Shown here one piece after another: positions 19,898 to 30,718 of a stretch of DNA of 64,000 bases. The notes under the pieces are model-generated. The model had not been told where the DNA came from and did no database searches. It was given only the letters and a program-made list of their open reading frames with translations. This DNA comes from Suillus spraguei (taxonomy: Eukaryota; Basidiomycota; Agaricomycetes; Boletales; Suillaceae). The stretch spans positions 186,001-250,000 of the forward strand of contig JABCPU010000031.1 in assembly GCA_016800925.1 (NCBI GenBank), in the 5' to 3' direction. The translations under genes and the position numbers were made by a program. Numbering within the stretch: the stretch's first letter is position 1; the number at the start of each line of letters is the position of its first letter.

Positions 19898-22255
19898 TAT
19901 GTATATGTAGAAAGAAAGCCAAACAAAGGGTGTCCTTGTATTGCCATGATCTAATCATACATAAACCCAATGAATAAGACTTCCAGAGTCTATTTAAGAA
20001 GAGTACATAGTACATACAACCTGGAAATGCACATGCTGCTTTGATCCTTGGCAATTCCATATTTAGTAGTTGGTCATTGCAGTAGTGAACTCGGTTTCGG
20101 CAAAACCGACTTGGGAGCTGCTGCTGTCAAACACGGTGTAGAACTGCTGCATGGATACATGGCCATAAGCAAAGTCAAAGCTTGGGCCAATTTGCTTGCC
20201 AGTGTCGCGAACAATGAGATATATGAAACCATCCTGACCACCAATCGTGGGGTTGATAGCACAAGGCCGTATTTGGGTGTCAGGGATGAGACGGAACATT
20301 TGCTGTGTAAAACAGTGAACAAGGGGTGAGTGCTAACAGAATTAACGTACGTTGTTAATACGGAAATTCAGGTCCTGCAGGGCACCATACTGATTGGGGG
20401 TAATAACGAGAAGTCCAGTTGCAGGATCGGGTTGACCGCCAGTTGCAGCCTTGTACCGCTGAAAGGCCTCTATCAAACACTAATTAGGCCCTTATTACTC
20501 GCTGCACTCTAGTGGATACACACCAGTGGCAATCACAATAAAGATGAGGCCAGAATCGATAATACCATTGGCGTCTTCTAAGATCATTGTGTTGCCGTAT
20601 CTGATGGTCTGTTTGATACCCCAATACTCCAATGCAGGCCAGACATTGGTGATAGGACTGAAAAAAAACAATTGCTATCAGTCTGAATTGATCTAGGAAC
20701 TAAGGTGGCTTACGTGTATGTAATGTCACTGATGATCCAGGAATTGTCAGTTCCACCAAAGGTGAGTGCTCCGGAGGCTCTCTGCAAACCAGTGAAGGGA
20801 TGTAAAAAGACACCAAGAATGTTCTCACAAATTCTGTTTCATCTAAACAAGTTGTTAGTGACTGTCGGGACCCATATCAGTGGTTGAATTGTGTCAAGTG
20901 GTGCAGGCCCGATGCCAAAGACACCGTCAAAACCAACAAAGCCCTGTGACTGATGAGCAATGCTGATTGGCTGCCCAGTGACTATGAGCCCAGGACCGAG
21001 AGCGATGGTGTCGTAGAACAACATTCCTATAGATAATTGTAAGTATTTTCAATTTATGATATCATATTGTATGTCCCACCATCCATGTAGCGGTCATCAT
21101 TGTGGGTGCCAAACAATACATGTTGGTTAGTGGGGACACTGTCAAAGGCTGCCTGGTACACAGTACCCGCACCAACCCATGTGTTCTGGCTACAGCTATC
21201 GAGAATCAATTCGTCTTCAATAATGCATTAGCAGCCACATGTTTTTTCAGTATTGAACTCACAGCGTGTGGAGGGGATGCCAATATCAACTGATATGGTG
21301 TGGACACAAACTTTGTTTGTCAGAGGAACGAGATGTTGATGTTGTCCGTGCTTGCTGGGACCCTTAAGGGCCTGAAAACGAGCTCTATCGTACACCACAA
21401 GGTTATGAGTACCATTGGAGAAATCTAGCCTACTGGTCATGGGCACGGAGGTTGGGGAATTAACAACTTTGACTGGCGATCCTGTGATTGACAAAGCTAG
21501 GAGAAGGGTGAACAATGGAGCAGAGAACATGGCTGCACAGAAAGTAATATCATATGCAGTGGCCCATTATAAGTATATGTGCTAGTGAATTCCATGATGG
21601 CAATGTTGGGCATCTTAGTACTAGCCACGTATGAAACACCCCCTCGAAAAATTGATGACAAGATAGTTGTGGTCTGAATCACCACAGGTGTGAGGATTAG
21701 GCTTCCCGATAAAGCGTGACAAGAGAATGTTTGCTCTAAAACATGCCAATACCAGGTGGCAGGAATTTACAATTCAGTTTACCCATAGTTCAAATGTCAC
21801 CATTAATGCATTGACTTGCCTCATGTTCATTTCCATAGAGATGCAGATCTATTATGAATGCACCTCCAAAGGTAGAACGGCCACGTCTAGTGTAGCGAAC
21901 ATTGCTAAGCAGAGCAACACACAAGGTTCTCCCGGTTGTCGACTCTACTGCTGACTCATCTCAGAACTTGCACATGTGACATGTGACAAGAAGTGCCAAG
22001 GACAAGCGTCCATGTAAGCTTGCTTCCAATGTCAGTCCACTTGTGGCATCGGTGCTGGTTTCTGTAGCAGACCTGGATATTCTTTGATGTTGGGAGGTTT
22101 GTATGAGGGGATGATTCAGGGGGTCGCAGCAGGAGGGGTGATATAGGTGATGTGAAGCTATTGTCCATTTTTGGGCAGGTTTCCAACTGTCGCACTTTGT
22201 GTTATTGTGCTGGCATTGTCAAGACATTTGATTAGGGCTGCACACTGTCACCGTA
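19860..22255 (-). repeat. Segmental duplicate, copy 2 (inverted relative to 6886-9300)
   Basis: Collinear with 6886-9300 on the opposite strand, covering promoter, aspartic protease and S53 fragment. At its upstream edge it keeps a site resembling an empty pogo target (ctattacggtgac), whereas copy 1 has the pogo element next to tggttacggtgac. Confidence 0.85.
20063..21530 (-). pseudogene. A1-family aspartic protease, copy 2, near-intact but catalytically altered
   Basis: The ATG at 21530 gives a signal peptide (MFSAPLFTLLLALSITGSP). Exons continue through LFYDTIALGPGLIVTGQP, FVGFDGVFGIGPA, ALTFGGTDN and a C-terminal exon (20299-20063) in one frame to TAA (SFDFAYGHVSMQQFYTVFDS). The first catalytic loop reads LILDSCSQNTWVG (DTGS replaced by DSCS) and the second IIDSGLIF (DSGT replaced by DSGL). 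There is one in-frame TGA after NNLFR (about 20840). Intron positions agree with copy 1. It has fewer frameshifts than copy 1, but both active-site loops are non-canonical, so proteolytic activity is unlikely. Confidence 0.83.
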
Positions 22256-22262
22256 ATAGACA

Positions 22263-22963
22263 GTTTATACAGCGAACGTCGAGGGATACGGTTGTCATAC
22301 TGGTAGACTTGCAAATGGAAGTTGACTGGGATTTTGATTGTTGGCATTTTTGAGTTGCTTTTATTCCATCTTTTAGAAATAGCCTATGACATGCAATATG
22401 AAGGGCTGATAGTGTCTGAAAACTTCGTGCCACTCACAGGAAGTTTCCCCTGGCGTCCACACACCCCTAAATCTCATTACTGCCGTTTATGTTCTGTACA
22501 TACCATACATTACATCATATGTATGTCCATACTGTTTGCTTTGTCTGTTGCCAATGTATATGGGTTCACCCGGGTCTACATTCGATCTGATGTCTAATAC
22601 AATAAAGCACACATAACTGCCTACTCAGGTGCTATGGCATCCAACCTGTGTGTTGCGAATGCTGATGTCTGATTTGTTGTTGGATTATCAGGGGTCGAGG
22701 TACAAGCTCGACACTTATCGGGAATCTTCGAAATCAATGGTGCATCAATGGCGCAATTTTACCAGGCATCGGCAGCATGATTTTAGCATTGACTGGCATA
22801 TATAAGGAGGTATTTTTCTGTAGGAGTACACTATGTGTTTCTCAGCGGGTTCACTGTAAAACCTGAGTTGGTATTACTTCGCAGAACGTGTTCGAGACTT
22901 GCGTGCAACTCAATATTTGTGTCATCGTTGGCTATAATTCTCTTTCTAATTAACAGTTCTACC
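22263..22963. other. No recognisable gene
   Basis: Lies between the duplicated segment and the next ORF. Short frames (for example 22322-22597) lack family motifs. A catatataagga word at about 22798 could be a TATA box for the ORF at 22964, but this is speculative. Confidence 0.35.
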
Positions 22964-23249
22964 ATGGTGACCTCTGCATCATTTCATGGCGTCGTTGGAA
23001 GCAGGTATCAAATTGACAAAAACAATTACTGGAGGTACAACGGCTTCATCGCCACACAGGAAATGGGTGTCAATGTGTTCACTTTTGGTGCCAATGCCGT
23101 ATCTATTGAAGATGGCATCTATCTATTGGATGTGAGGACAACTGTTGGACCTATCATTGATGACGATGGCAAGTCTGTGCATTCTCTTCATCTCTTTGCC
23201 AATGATGTGTCACTTTCCAATGACCTTTGGTGTGCAATCAGCCATCATC
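22964..23249 (+). CDS. Unrecognised protein, 3' end lost at an LTR insertion
   Basis: The ATG at 22964 follows a plausible 3' splice site (taattaacag). The frame reads SASFHGVVGSRYQIDKNN, YWRYNGFIATQEMGVNVFTF and EDGIYLLDVRTTVGP, an even mix of beta-prone segments without low complexity. It is open until the small LTR at 23250. Removing that LTR leaves only about 12 further codons before a stop. The family is not recognised. The composition looks like a real coding sequence, perhaps from a mobile element or a small domain protein. Confidence 0.45.
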
Positions 23250-23319
23250 TGTTACAGTCATATGTGCCCCTATTCATTTTCCCTTTTGTTCGCTGGTGAC
23301 ACCACCCCAGTTCATAACA
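23250..23319 (+). repeat. 70-bp internally deleted solo LTR of the chromovirus family, TSD TCATC
   Basis: The first ~44 bases (tgttacagtcatatgtgccc and on) match the LTR start, and the rest (gctggtgacaccaccccagt, then tcataaca) matches the LTR end. It is flanked by tcatc at 23245-23249 and 23320-23324. About 400 bp of LTR interior is missing; the join is at a shared TGTT. Confidence 0.85.
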
Positions 23320-23409
23320 TCATCTATGAATACTGTTCGGAGGAATTACCTTCATAGGTTTGAGAGATTTTCGGCAGGCGGGTCTCGTTTTCAGCAGAAC
23401 AGGAAAGAC

Positions 23410-23580
23410 CACGACTTACTGTACTTCTCTACAGTAGATAGGTGAAAATGGTATAGTAGTGGGCAGGAATGTGCTGGGAGGAGTGTAGGAAATGTTGAGA
23501 TCCAAGAGATAACCAGAAATGGCTATGTTTTGGGTGTAGTGTAAATTTCCCACAGTCTCAAAAATGCGGTGCATCGAATG
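23410..23580. repeat. Degenerate fragment of the outer foldback family
   Basis: Shares gttttgggtgtagtg and aaatttcccacagt words, in the same order, with 19430-19460 and, inverted, with 16530-16570. It is much diverged and no second arm is evident nearby. Then 23580-23690 is rich in atgcat words. Confidence 0.45.
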
Positions 23581-23689
23581 CATGACCAATGGCATCACAA
23601 ATGCATCAACAGATGATGCATTGAATGCATGCATCACCCTATATTGCCGCTGATGCATCAGTATTGGCAGGCCTACAATTGTAACATAA

Positions 23690-24699
23690 ATGCATCACTA
23701 CTAACGCTGCAATCACAGCAATTTCTTGCATTACTACGACAAGGACGCCTGGAGAGTCGACCGAAGGCGTGTCCTTGTATTTATTATGCGGCGAATCTTT
23801 TAGTACTGTTTATGTCATCATGATTCATGCCGTGCAACTCTCAAATTGTTCATACTCACTGCGGAAACAAGAATTATATCTACTTTGCAGGGTCCGCATG
23901 TCTGAATTCAGTCTGAATACCATCATAATTGTGTCGGATTATTATCTGAATACGAAGCTATCTTATGACTATATGCTCTCCTATGGATCTGCCGGGTGCC
24001 CCGCTCCGGGACGCTTCCAGTCATTGCTCTCGTCGTTCCCTGCCTCTCACCACAATGTATGGCTCCCATTTCAACCTTCTATAAGACAACAAGTGCGTGC
24101 TGCTAGAGTCCGAGCGATCCGATGAGAGAGAGGCCGAAGAGGCCGAGATGGTAGCGAGGGGGAGAGGATAAGAGATCTGGTACGGGCGCAAGCCTAAAAG
24201 AGGCCAATGGGGTGCCGCACGTTGACAACGACCGTGCACCTGCATCATACATCAAATGAGTTGTGTTTATTTTTCGTTCCTTAGTACTTACCTGGTATAA
24301 AGTCAAGCGCCCGCAGACGCGAACATCTCAGTTCTTGAATAGAAACTGAGATCACACCTTGTCTTTCTAGACTCCTCGCCTGCTCTGCTCGTCACCTTCC
24401 ATAACGTGCCACATAACACATGCGTGATACGGAAACACGCACCATCTGACGGGGCAATGAGAAAAGTTTCATTTAGCTGTCCACCTGGGAAGATAACATC
24501 ACATACCGTGTGAGGGCGAAACATGACTTGGTCCGGTTGGGCCGTCGCAGAGAAACTCATTCTGGCGTTGTCAAGGTAAAAAAAAAAAAGTAAATATTTC
24601 AACAGACGACATTTCACACCGTATGAGAATGGGCCGTCACCAAAGCACCACCAGCATTGAGATTCCGCACTTCCTCGTTGTTGGAAAACGAGAGACTGT
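23690..24699. other. No recognisable gene
   Basis: Contains overlapping short frames on both strands (for example 24303-24875 minus) without family motifs. A purine-rich word repeat (gagagaggccgaagaggccg) lies at 24124-24143, and an A11 run at about 24581-24591. Confidence 0.35.
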
Positions 24700-25145
24700 G
24701 ACAAGCCGCCAGCATCAGGCGAGCGAGCCAAAAGACGAGAAAACAAGAACCTGCACCAACTGAGAGCGGGACACAGCCAGAGCATCATTCGCCATCGAGC
24801 TAAAAGACTAGGACATGGCACTCTCTGAGAGCAGGACATGCCCAGAGCATCATCAGCATCAGGTAAGCAAACCAAAAGATGCTCTGAGAGTGGGACGTAA
24901 CAAGAGCGCCATCAGGGTTGGGCATTGAGCGAGCCAAAAGATAAGAACACGAACTGGCTAGGAGTGGGATGTGATGTGACCAACACATCATCAGGGTTGA
25001 GTATGTGAATCAACAGACGAGAAATGCACTGCCTGAGAGCGGGACACGGCCAAAGCATATCAAAGTTGGGTAAGCAAGCCAACAGGCGAGAGACACACTG
25101 GCTGAGCATCACCAGCGTCGGGTAAGCAAGCCAAAAGACGAGAAC
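24700..25145. repeat. Degenerate minisatellite, unit ~70-80 bp, about six copies
   Basis: A recurring block (gagcgggacacggccaaagc, atcatcagcatcgggtaagc, gagccaaaagacgagaa) appears near 24700, 24775, 24835, 24900, 24975, 25040 and 25095 with substitutions and indels. Minus-strand frames through it are repeat translations rather than a gene. Confidence 0.7.
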
Positions 25146-25489
25146 AGCTTACTGCAGGACCTAGTTTCGTCGCTCCGAAGGTGAAACTGAACGCCTTGAA
25201 TCTGAATGCAGCTCTAGGTTGATGGCGAAGCTGCTCTCGTCCGACATGTGTTTGAGTGGAAGATGGACTTGGGGTGAAATATTTAAACAGACTCACCTTC
25301 AGATAAGCAGAGTGTATTCGCACAGTCGAGAACATGAGCAAATGAAGATCTAGCTGGAAATTGTTCGACAATGTTCTGTTTGCAACTAATATGGGCCATA
25401 TGGCAGATCATCTATCTATGCAGGAATGATATATCCTAGCAGTATGGATAACCTGCCTAGATGTATGGGGATTTCTGGCTTATAGTCCA
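25146..25489. other. No recognisable gene
   Basis: Spacer between the minisatellite and the protease fragment; nothing supported on either strand. Confidence 0.35.
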
Positions 25490-26140
25490 ATTAGGATGCA
25501 TCAATATGACGATATGAGCTGCACAGCATGACGCGGTGGACAGAGATGTGATCAAGCTCCGGCGGCATTTCGTGCTTTATATATGTAGAAAGAAAGCCGA
25601 CTGAAGGGGTGTCCTTGTATTGCCATGATCTGATTATGCATAAACCCAACCAATCGATAAGACATTCAGAGCCCATTTAAGAAGAGTACATAGTACATAC
25701 GACCTTGAAATGCGTCGCAAGACGATCCTTCATATCATATACTTTGGCAATTCCATATTAGTTGGTAGTGGCCTCAGTGGACTTGGTTGCGGAAAAACCG
25801 ACGCGGGAGTTGGGGGCATCAAACACGGTGTAGAAGCGCTGCATGAATACGTAGCTATTAACAAAGTCATAGTCTCCTTCGTCAATTCACGTGCTGGCGT
25901 CGCGAACAATGAGATATATGGAACTATCCTGACCACCAATCAGGGCGTTGAGATCTGGACGTTAGGGGCGAGAGGGAAGAGTTGCTGTGTAAAACAATGA
26001 ACAAGGGGCGTGAGTGCTAACAGAATTGACGTACGCCGCCAATAGGTTCTCCAGGGCACTGTACTGATTGCCGGTAATAACGTGAAGTCCAGTCGCAGGA
26101 TCATGTTGACCGCCAGGCCGGTACAGCTCAAAGGGACTCA
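25490..26140 (-). pseudogene. Third, 3'-only copy of the aspartic protease segment
   Basis: Minus-strand similarity to the last exons and downstream flank of the copies at 7569 and 20063, including the tail region, the Leu/Pro-rich shifted frames, and the flank words ctttatatatgtagaaagaa and gtgtccttgtattgccatga. It starts within the exon after the second catalytic loop (about 26140) and fades at about 25490 in the S53 portion. Multiple frameshifts. Confidence 0.75.
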
Positions 26141-26484
26141 TTTCAAATTCCGAAATGTCTTGCCATTCCTGATAGTCCTACTATTCAACGCGACTCAACG
26201 CAGCAGACGTCATTGTAATAGCTCGCCAAAGTCAACACGTCCGCATCAAGTCGCGGCCTCAAGCGCTGACCAGTAACGATGCAACTTGCTTCAATTCAAA
26301 CCATGCGATGGAGCCCCATTCCTACGATGGATTGGCAAACTTTCATATATTGAGCGATCATCCCATATCTCAGTCTCTTCTAGTATTCTATGTGTTACTT
26401 AGAATGAGTTGATATTTATGAATAACACTTTATCTAGCAAACAGCACCAAGAAAGCACGGCATACATACAACGTTCGACAGCAG

Positions 26485-28380
26485 TCAAAATACGAAAACA
26501 TATAGATCCTTTATATCGCCATCAGCGAACGAGGGGCTCTGAAAAATAAGACAGTCAGCATGAGATCACGTATTTTGCAGCACAGCGATAGCATACTTTC
26601 AGGCCAATCAACCTTTGCTCATCGATCATCACGCCCGAAAAACCTTTAAGCTCATCCCTTCGACAAGCGCGATAGGCCAAGCTCGTCTCAACAGGGCCCG
26701 GGAAAATGCCCTCCGACACGATAGTCGATGGCTGGTCAACGACTTCAATACTCGCTTTCGAGTCCGGCTGTAGAGGGAAGACATGTCGCTTGGTTTTGCG
26801 TACATTGAAGTCCAGAACTTGCATGCTACCTGTTAGTAGCGGGAAGACTACTCTATGGCCATGAACGTATCTACTCAAGGCTGATCAGCGGGGGTCACGG
26901 CAAAAATTCTTCAGCCCCTTACCTCAGCCACTGATATGGGAGTTGGTGATGGAGCATACGGCTCTCGCGCGGGCCCCACTCCTCCCAAGGCACCTCGAAG
27001 GAGCTCGTTCCTCTTTGTTCATGGTACTTCTGTATGTATCTGAGAGGAGTGCTATTCTTAAAGAAGAGAAAAAATCTTGGCCTGGCGCTAGGGACATCCG
27101 GATTTTCCTGGACATATTGCACGGATAGAACATACATCCGCTCCTCTTGATTGGTCCAAAAAGGCGTATTTGGAAGACACCTTGCCACAAATGGACCAGT
27201 GTGAATCCCGCAGTGCCCCAAACGGACGCGGGACTTCAGGGGAGGCAGGGATAGGCTCGCGACATGGATGATTTCGTGTTCATTTTCCCCAAATGTAAAA
27301 ATTTGGATCGAGCCCCCATTTGTCCCGCACGTGATCATGTACGCACGGTTCGAAATGAAGGAAAAGTCGCTGATATCACTGGGCAAGTCGTCGCCGTCGC
27401 AATCCTGCAAAATCAGTGTTAGCTTTAAGCTACTAGATTCATAGACAGGCGCTCACGACAAGTGTTTGTCCCGTCTTCCAATTCCAGATTGTGATGCGAC
27501 TTTCAAGCTCCATCCAATACATCATCCCAATTACATCGTCCACAATCTGTATGAAGGCACTGGTCATTGTGGACAGGGTGAGGGCGCGAAGAAAAGGAGA
27601 CGACGCTTCGGGGTGCTTGATGTTGGAGGAGATTGTGCGTAAGTGCACCTCTGTGTAACCAGAATTATTCACGCTGCATCCAATAATTAATTATCCGTGC
27701 GATAAAAAGCAAGAAACGATGAAGACGCACAAGATATTATCAGATTGGACAAGAGCAATGAGATCTTGCGATGGGTCAATAGCAAAGTCTCTCGTTGAGA
27801 TCCCTATGTCTTTCCTAACCAGCGTGTGCCCAGAGTCCGACGAGGATGGCAACCAGGAAGAAATGAATTTCCGTGGACTGGACTGACTGAGAAAGCCTCC
27901 CGAAGAAGATGTCTTCGCAAATACGCCTCCTACAAGTTCATATGCATGGCAGAAACCATGCATGGGTACCCGAACCTCTTTCTTCCACTCCAACAAGGAC
28001 CACGCACGGCGGAGGGTCCGCAGTTGTTCCAGACGCTCTGCAACAGTGACCGTAGTCTGAGAGCCGTCGAGCATGCAATCGAGAGCAAGCTCGATATAAT
28101 ACTGGAGCTCTGCAGAGGAATCAATCACCCTATTCAATACGCGGCAGACCTGGAAATTGGTCAAGTTTAAGGTCACAACAAAATAGTAGTATGGGATACG
28201 TACGGAGGAGCACCGCAAGATAGAACGACCGTCTACATGACGGAGAATTTCTATGAGTAACTCAGAGGGCAGGAGGATAAAAGTAGGTGTTTCTGAATCT
28301 TTCACATCTACTCTTGGGGTGGGCAGGACCTGGCTGCCCACCGCTATAGTCTGCCTTGTATCGAGCTTTGGTGCAATCAT
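26485..28380 (-). CDS. F-box domain protein (six exons)
   Basis: The start ATG is at 28380. Exons are 28380-28204, 28149-27731, 27673-27457, 27404-26923, 26870-26597 and 26538-26485; all five introns are GT-AG, 52-58 bp, and phases agree, giving 540 residues. The F-box lies at about residues 35-80 (LLPSELLIEILRHVDGRSIL, then CRVLNRVI). RLEQLRTLRRAWSLLEW and STRDFAIDPSQDLIALVQ follow, typical of a large agaricomycete F-box group. The C-terminal half has beta-repeat-like segments (WMELESRITIWNWKTGQTL, SIQIFTFGEN). Such proteins recruit substrates to SCF ubiquitin ligases. No stops or frameshifts are seen, so it is the best host gene in the window. The last exon is the least certain; without it the frame ends at 26555. 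Confidence 0.88.
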
Positions 28381-29111
28381 AAACTTTAGTAGCTGACTGC
28401 AAGTCCTGCCAGTAGGCGCTTAAATGACTTGGTGGGTACACCTCGTCGTGCACACTGCAAGTCAAGTGCAGCTTTAAAATGACACGGCTGCAATTGGCGT
28501 AAGACTTGCGGCGCACGTGCCAAGCTTTTCAATTCAACTTTTGAACTATCGTACGATTTAATGACTGTCTTCCTTCCATATCCAGGTCTGTCTAGGTACG
28601 ATTAAACTTAACCAAGCAGTGGTTCTGAGGAACTACAACCCATGATTTCGAGCCCTTTAGATTCAACATGATAATTAGCCGCTGCGAGTTGTCCACAGAG
28701 GAACTCTTTCTCAATGCCTAAAGTCTGCCAAGCTTTCTGGCTGCGCAGCTCAAGGTCACAGCAGTCGCCGATGATGCATTGTGAATGATGTTTGGGCAGC
28801 ATTTACAAACCGATCTGCATGAGAGACGCGACACTGGTGAGTGCCCTTTGAGAATTCTGAGCCTAGACTCCACCACTCAATGGTCCAAGCATTGGGAAGA
28901 AGACAGTTGCATACATCATGAACCAAAATCTAACATGACACGTCAACGTACGTGGTATTTGAATATGAGATTACACAATAAGTGCGACAGAAACCACGAA
29001 CATGCTATCGTACAGATTAATCTGACAGGGGTAGACTTGAAAAGCCGTATAGAAGTATGACAAACATCATATAAAGGTACATAAAACCTGAAACAATGCA
29101 AAAGATATCAG
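28381..29111. other. Intergenic, no gene seen
   Basis: Upstream of the F-box gene and downstream of the kinase fragment. The 64-codon frame at 28608-28802 has no recognisable motif. The F-box promoter should lie at its left edge, but no clear element was picked out. Confidence 0.4.
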
Positions 29112-30307
29112 TCATGGCACCATGAGAGTAGGTGGTCGGTGGAGAAGATGATGTTGCGTGGTTAACTGTGCGCGCATGCCTACGAGCCTGTTGATTAAAT
29201 TCAAGAGTTCTATGTGATGAAGGGGCTCTGCAAAGTATCCGTGAGACTCGGAGAATGCATGGGTAAATGAGGTACGTACTTGTGATATGATCGTCCATAC
29301 CTGCCTGTAGGCATCGTTCGCGATCATCGATCACTAAATAAGCAAATCAGCAAGTACCATCATTGAATCTCGAGATTTTAACGTACTAGCATGAGCAGTG
29401 AGGGCGATAATAGGAGTCTATATGAGTCCCTAATACATCTCATGTGCTCGGATGAGCCCAGTCGCCTCCATTCCTCCCACGAAAGGCATCGATACATCCA
29501 TCTTGGGGAGTTAGTAATTATTACTCTTGCGGGCCATTGAGCTAAAAATGACTCACCAAGATAATGTCAAATGGCTTGTTCACTTGTACCCGTGCCTTGA
29601 AAGCCTCGACAGCTTGACTTCCATTCTCTGCGATCATGACCCTGTGGCCACACCTCTCCAAAATCTTGACTACCAGTTTCTGATTAACCATATTATCCTC
29701 AGCAAGCAGGATATCAAAGACAACATCGTTTGGTGTCCAGACAGGTGAGGCAGGATTCGGCTCCAGGGCAGAAATGAGGTCTTGAGCTGTGACTGTCAAC
29801 GCCATATCACCAAAGGACATCCTCGCATACTCACGATTCAGACGTGGCATCGAAGGAGCCAATAATACAACGGGAATGTAGCGCAGGTGCTCATATTCCC
29901 TGATATTCTGGGTCTATGATGGAAGCATGAGACAAGCATGAGCTCATATGACGCTACATGACGTACCATACTCAACGAGTCCACGACAATAGTTTTGATA
30001 TGCGGACAACGTTCCTTGTCGGCCACCTCACTGACATCATGGACAACATATGGTCTCAGCCCGAGCTCTCGGATCATTTGGTCAACCCCAGTTGTGTCAT
30101 TGAGAGTGTCAACGAACAAGATAGCACGTCTGTGGAATGATTGCATCTTCGCAGTGTAGTCCCCAGCGTACTTTGGGAAATCTGGGATGTGATCGTGAAG
30201 AAGAACTGGCTTCGCTTTGAGACCTCGCTCTCGACCCATACGTTACTTTGCATGAGGTTAACAAGGCGCTTGAAGATGGAAAGGCCCAGACCAGTTCCCG
30301 CATATTC
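29112..30307 (-). pseudogene. Group III (Nik1/HK1-type) hybrid histidine kinase, C-terminal fragment
   Basis: The fragment begins at an exon start (acceptor atatag) with EYAGTGLGLSIFKRLVNLMQ, the G2 box of the HATPase domain. It continues through HRRAILFVDTLNDTTGVDQM, RELGLRPYVVHDVSEVADKE and RCPHIKTIVVDSLSM, all diagnostic of Nik1-type kinases. The receiver domain follows: FDILLAEDNMVNQKLVVKIL, ENGSQAVEAF, DIILMDVSMPF, TPIIALTAHA, MIDDRERCLQAGMDDHIT and ELLNLINRLV. Introns near 29943, 29555, 29385 and 29279 are kept. There is a frameshift between the ATPase end and HRRAILFVD, and stops sit between the receiver phosphorylation site and TPIIAL. The HAMP repeats, HisKA and most of the ATPase are absent. 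In full-length form this family feeds the HOG osmostress pathway. Confidence 0.88.
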
Positions 30308-30597
30308 CTATATGACGATCAGCTACCACCCTTGCGATAAATTGCAAAATGGACATATCCTCGTCGTCAAACCACCTGCCTCAGCTGGCATCAAACATTA
30401 TGTAATACTAAGCAACTTGTCACGATACGTAGGCAAGAATTATGTAAATACGACCTCAAGTCAGAACGCTAGTCAGCGGTAGATGATGATCAGTAGGGGA
30501 GCTCAAAGTTGAACGCCCAACGCTGATCAATACGCTACAGCCATGGCTCGAACAAATCTACACTACCAATATTTACAAAACTACATAATGCATATAA
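30308..30597. other. No gene seen; left flank of Harbinger element
   Basis: The expected upstream exon of the kinase is not found, so the kinase fragment was cut near here before or during duplication. No repeat recognised. Confidence 0.4.
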
Positions 30598-30718
30598 TAA
30601 TGGGATTCAAAGTAAAAATATAAGGTTCTGAAACGTTGTCAAATTCTTTCAGAACTCTACGGAACGTCGGCAGACTACGAGCGGAGTCTGAATTCGAACT
30701 TTGGTCCATGCGTACACC

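Noticed and set aside
24303..24875. 190-codon minus-strand ORF as a protein-coding gene
   Set aside because: It runs partly through the minisatellite, has Cys/Leu/Ser-biased composition and no family motif.
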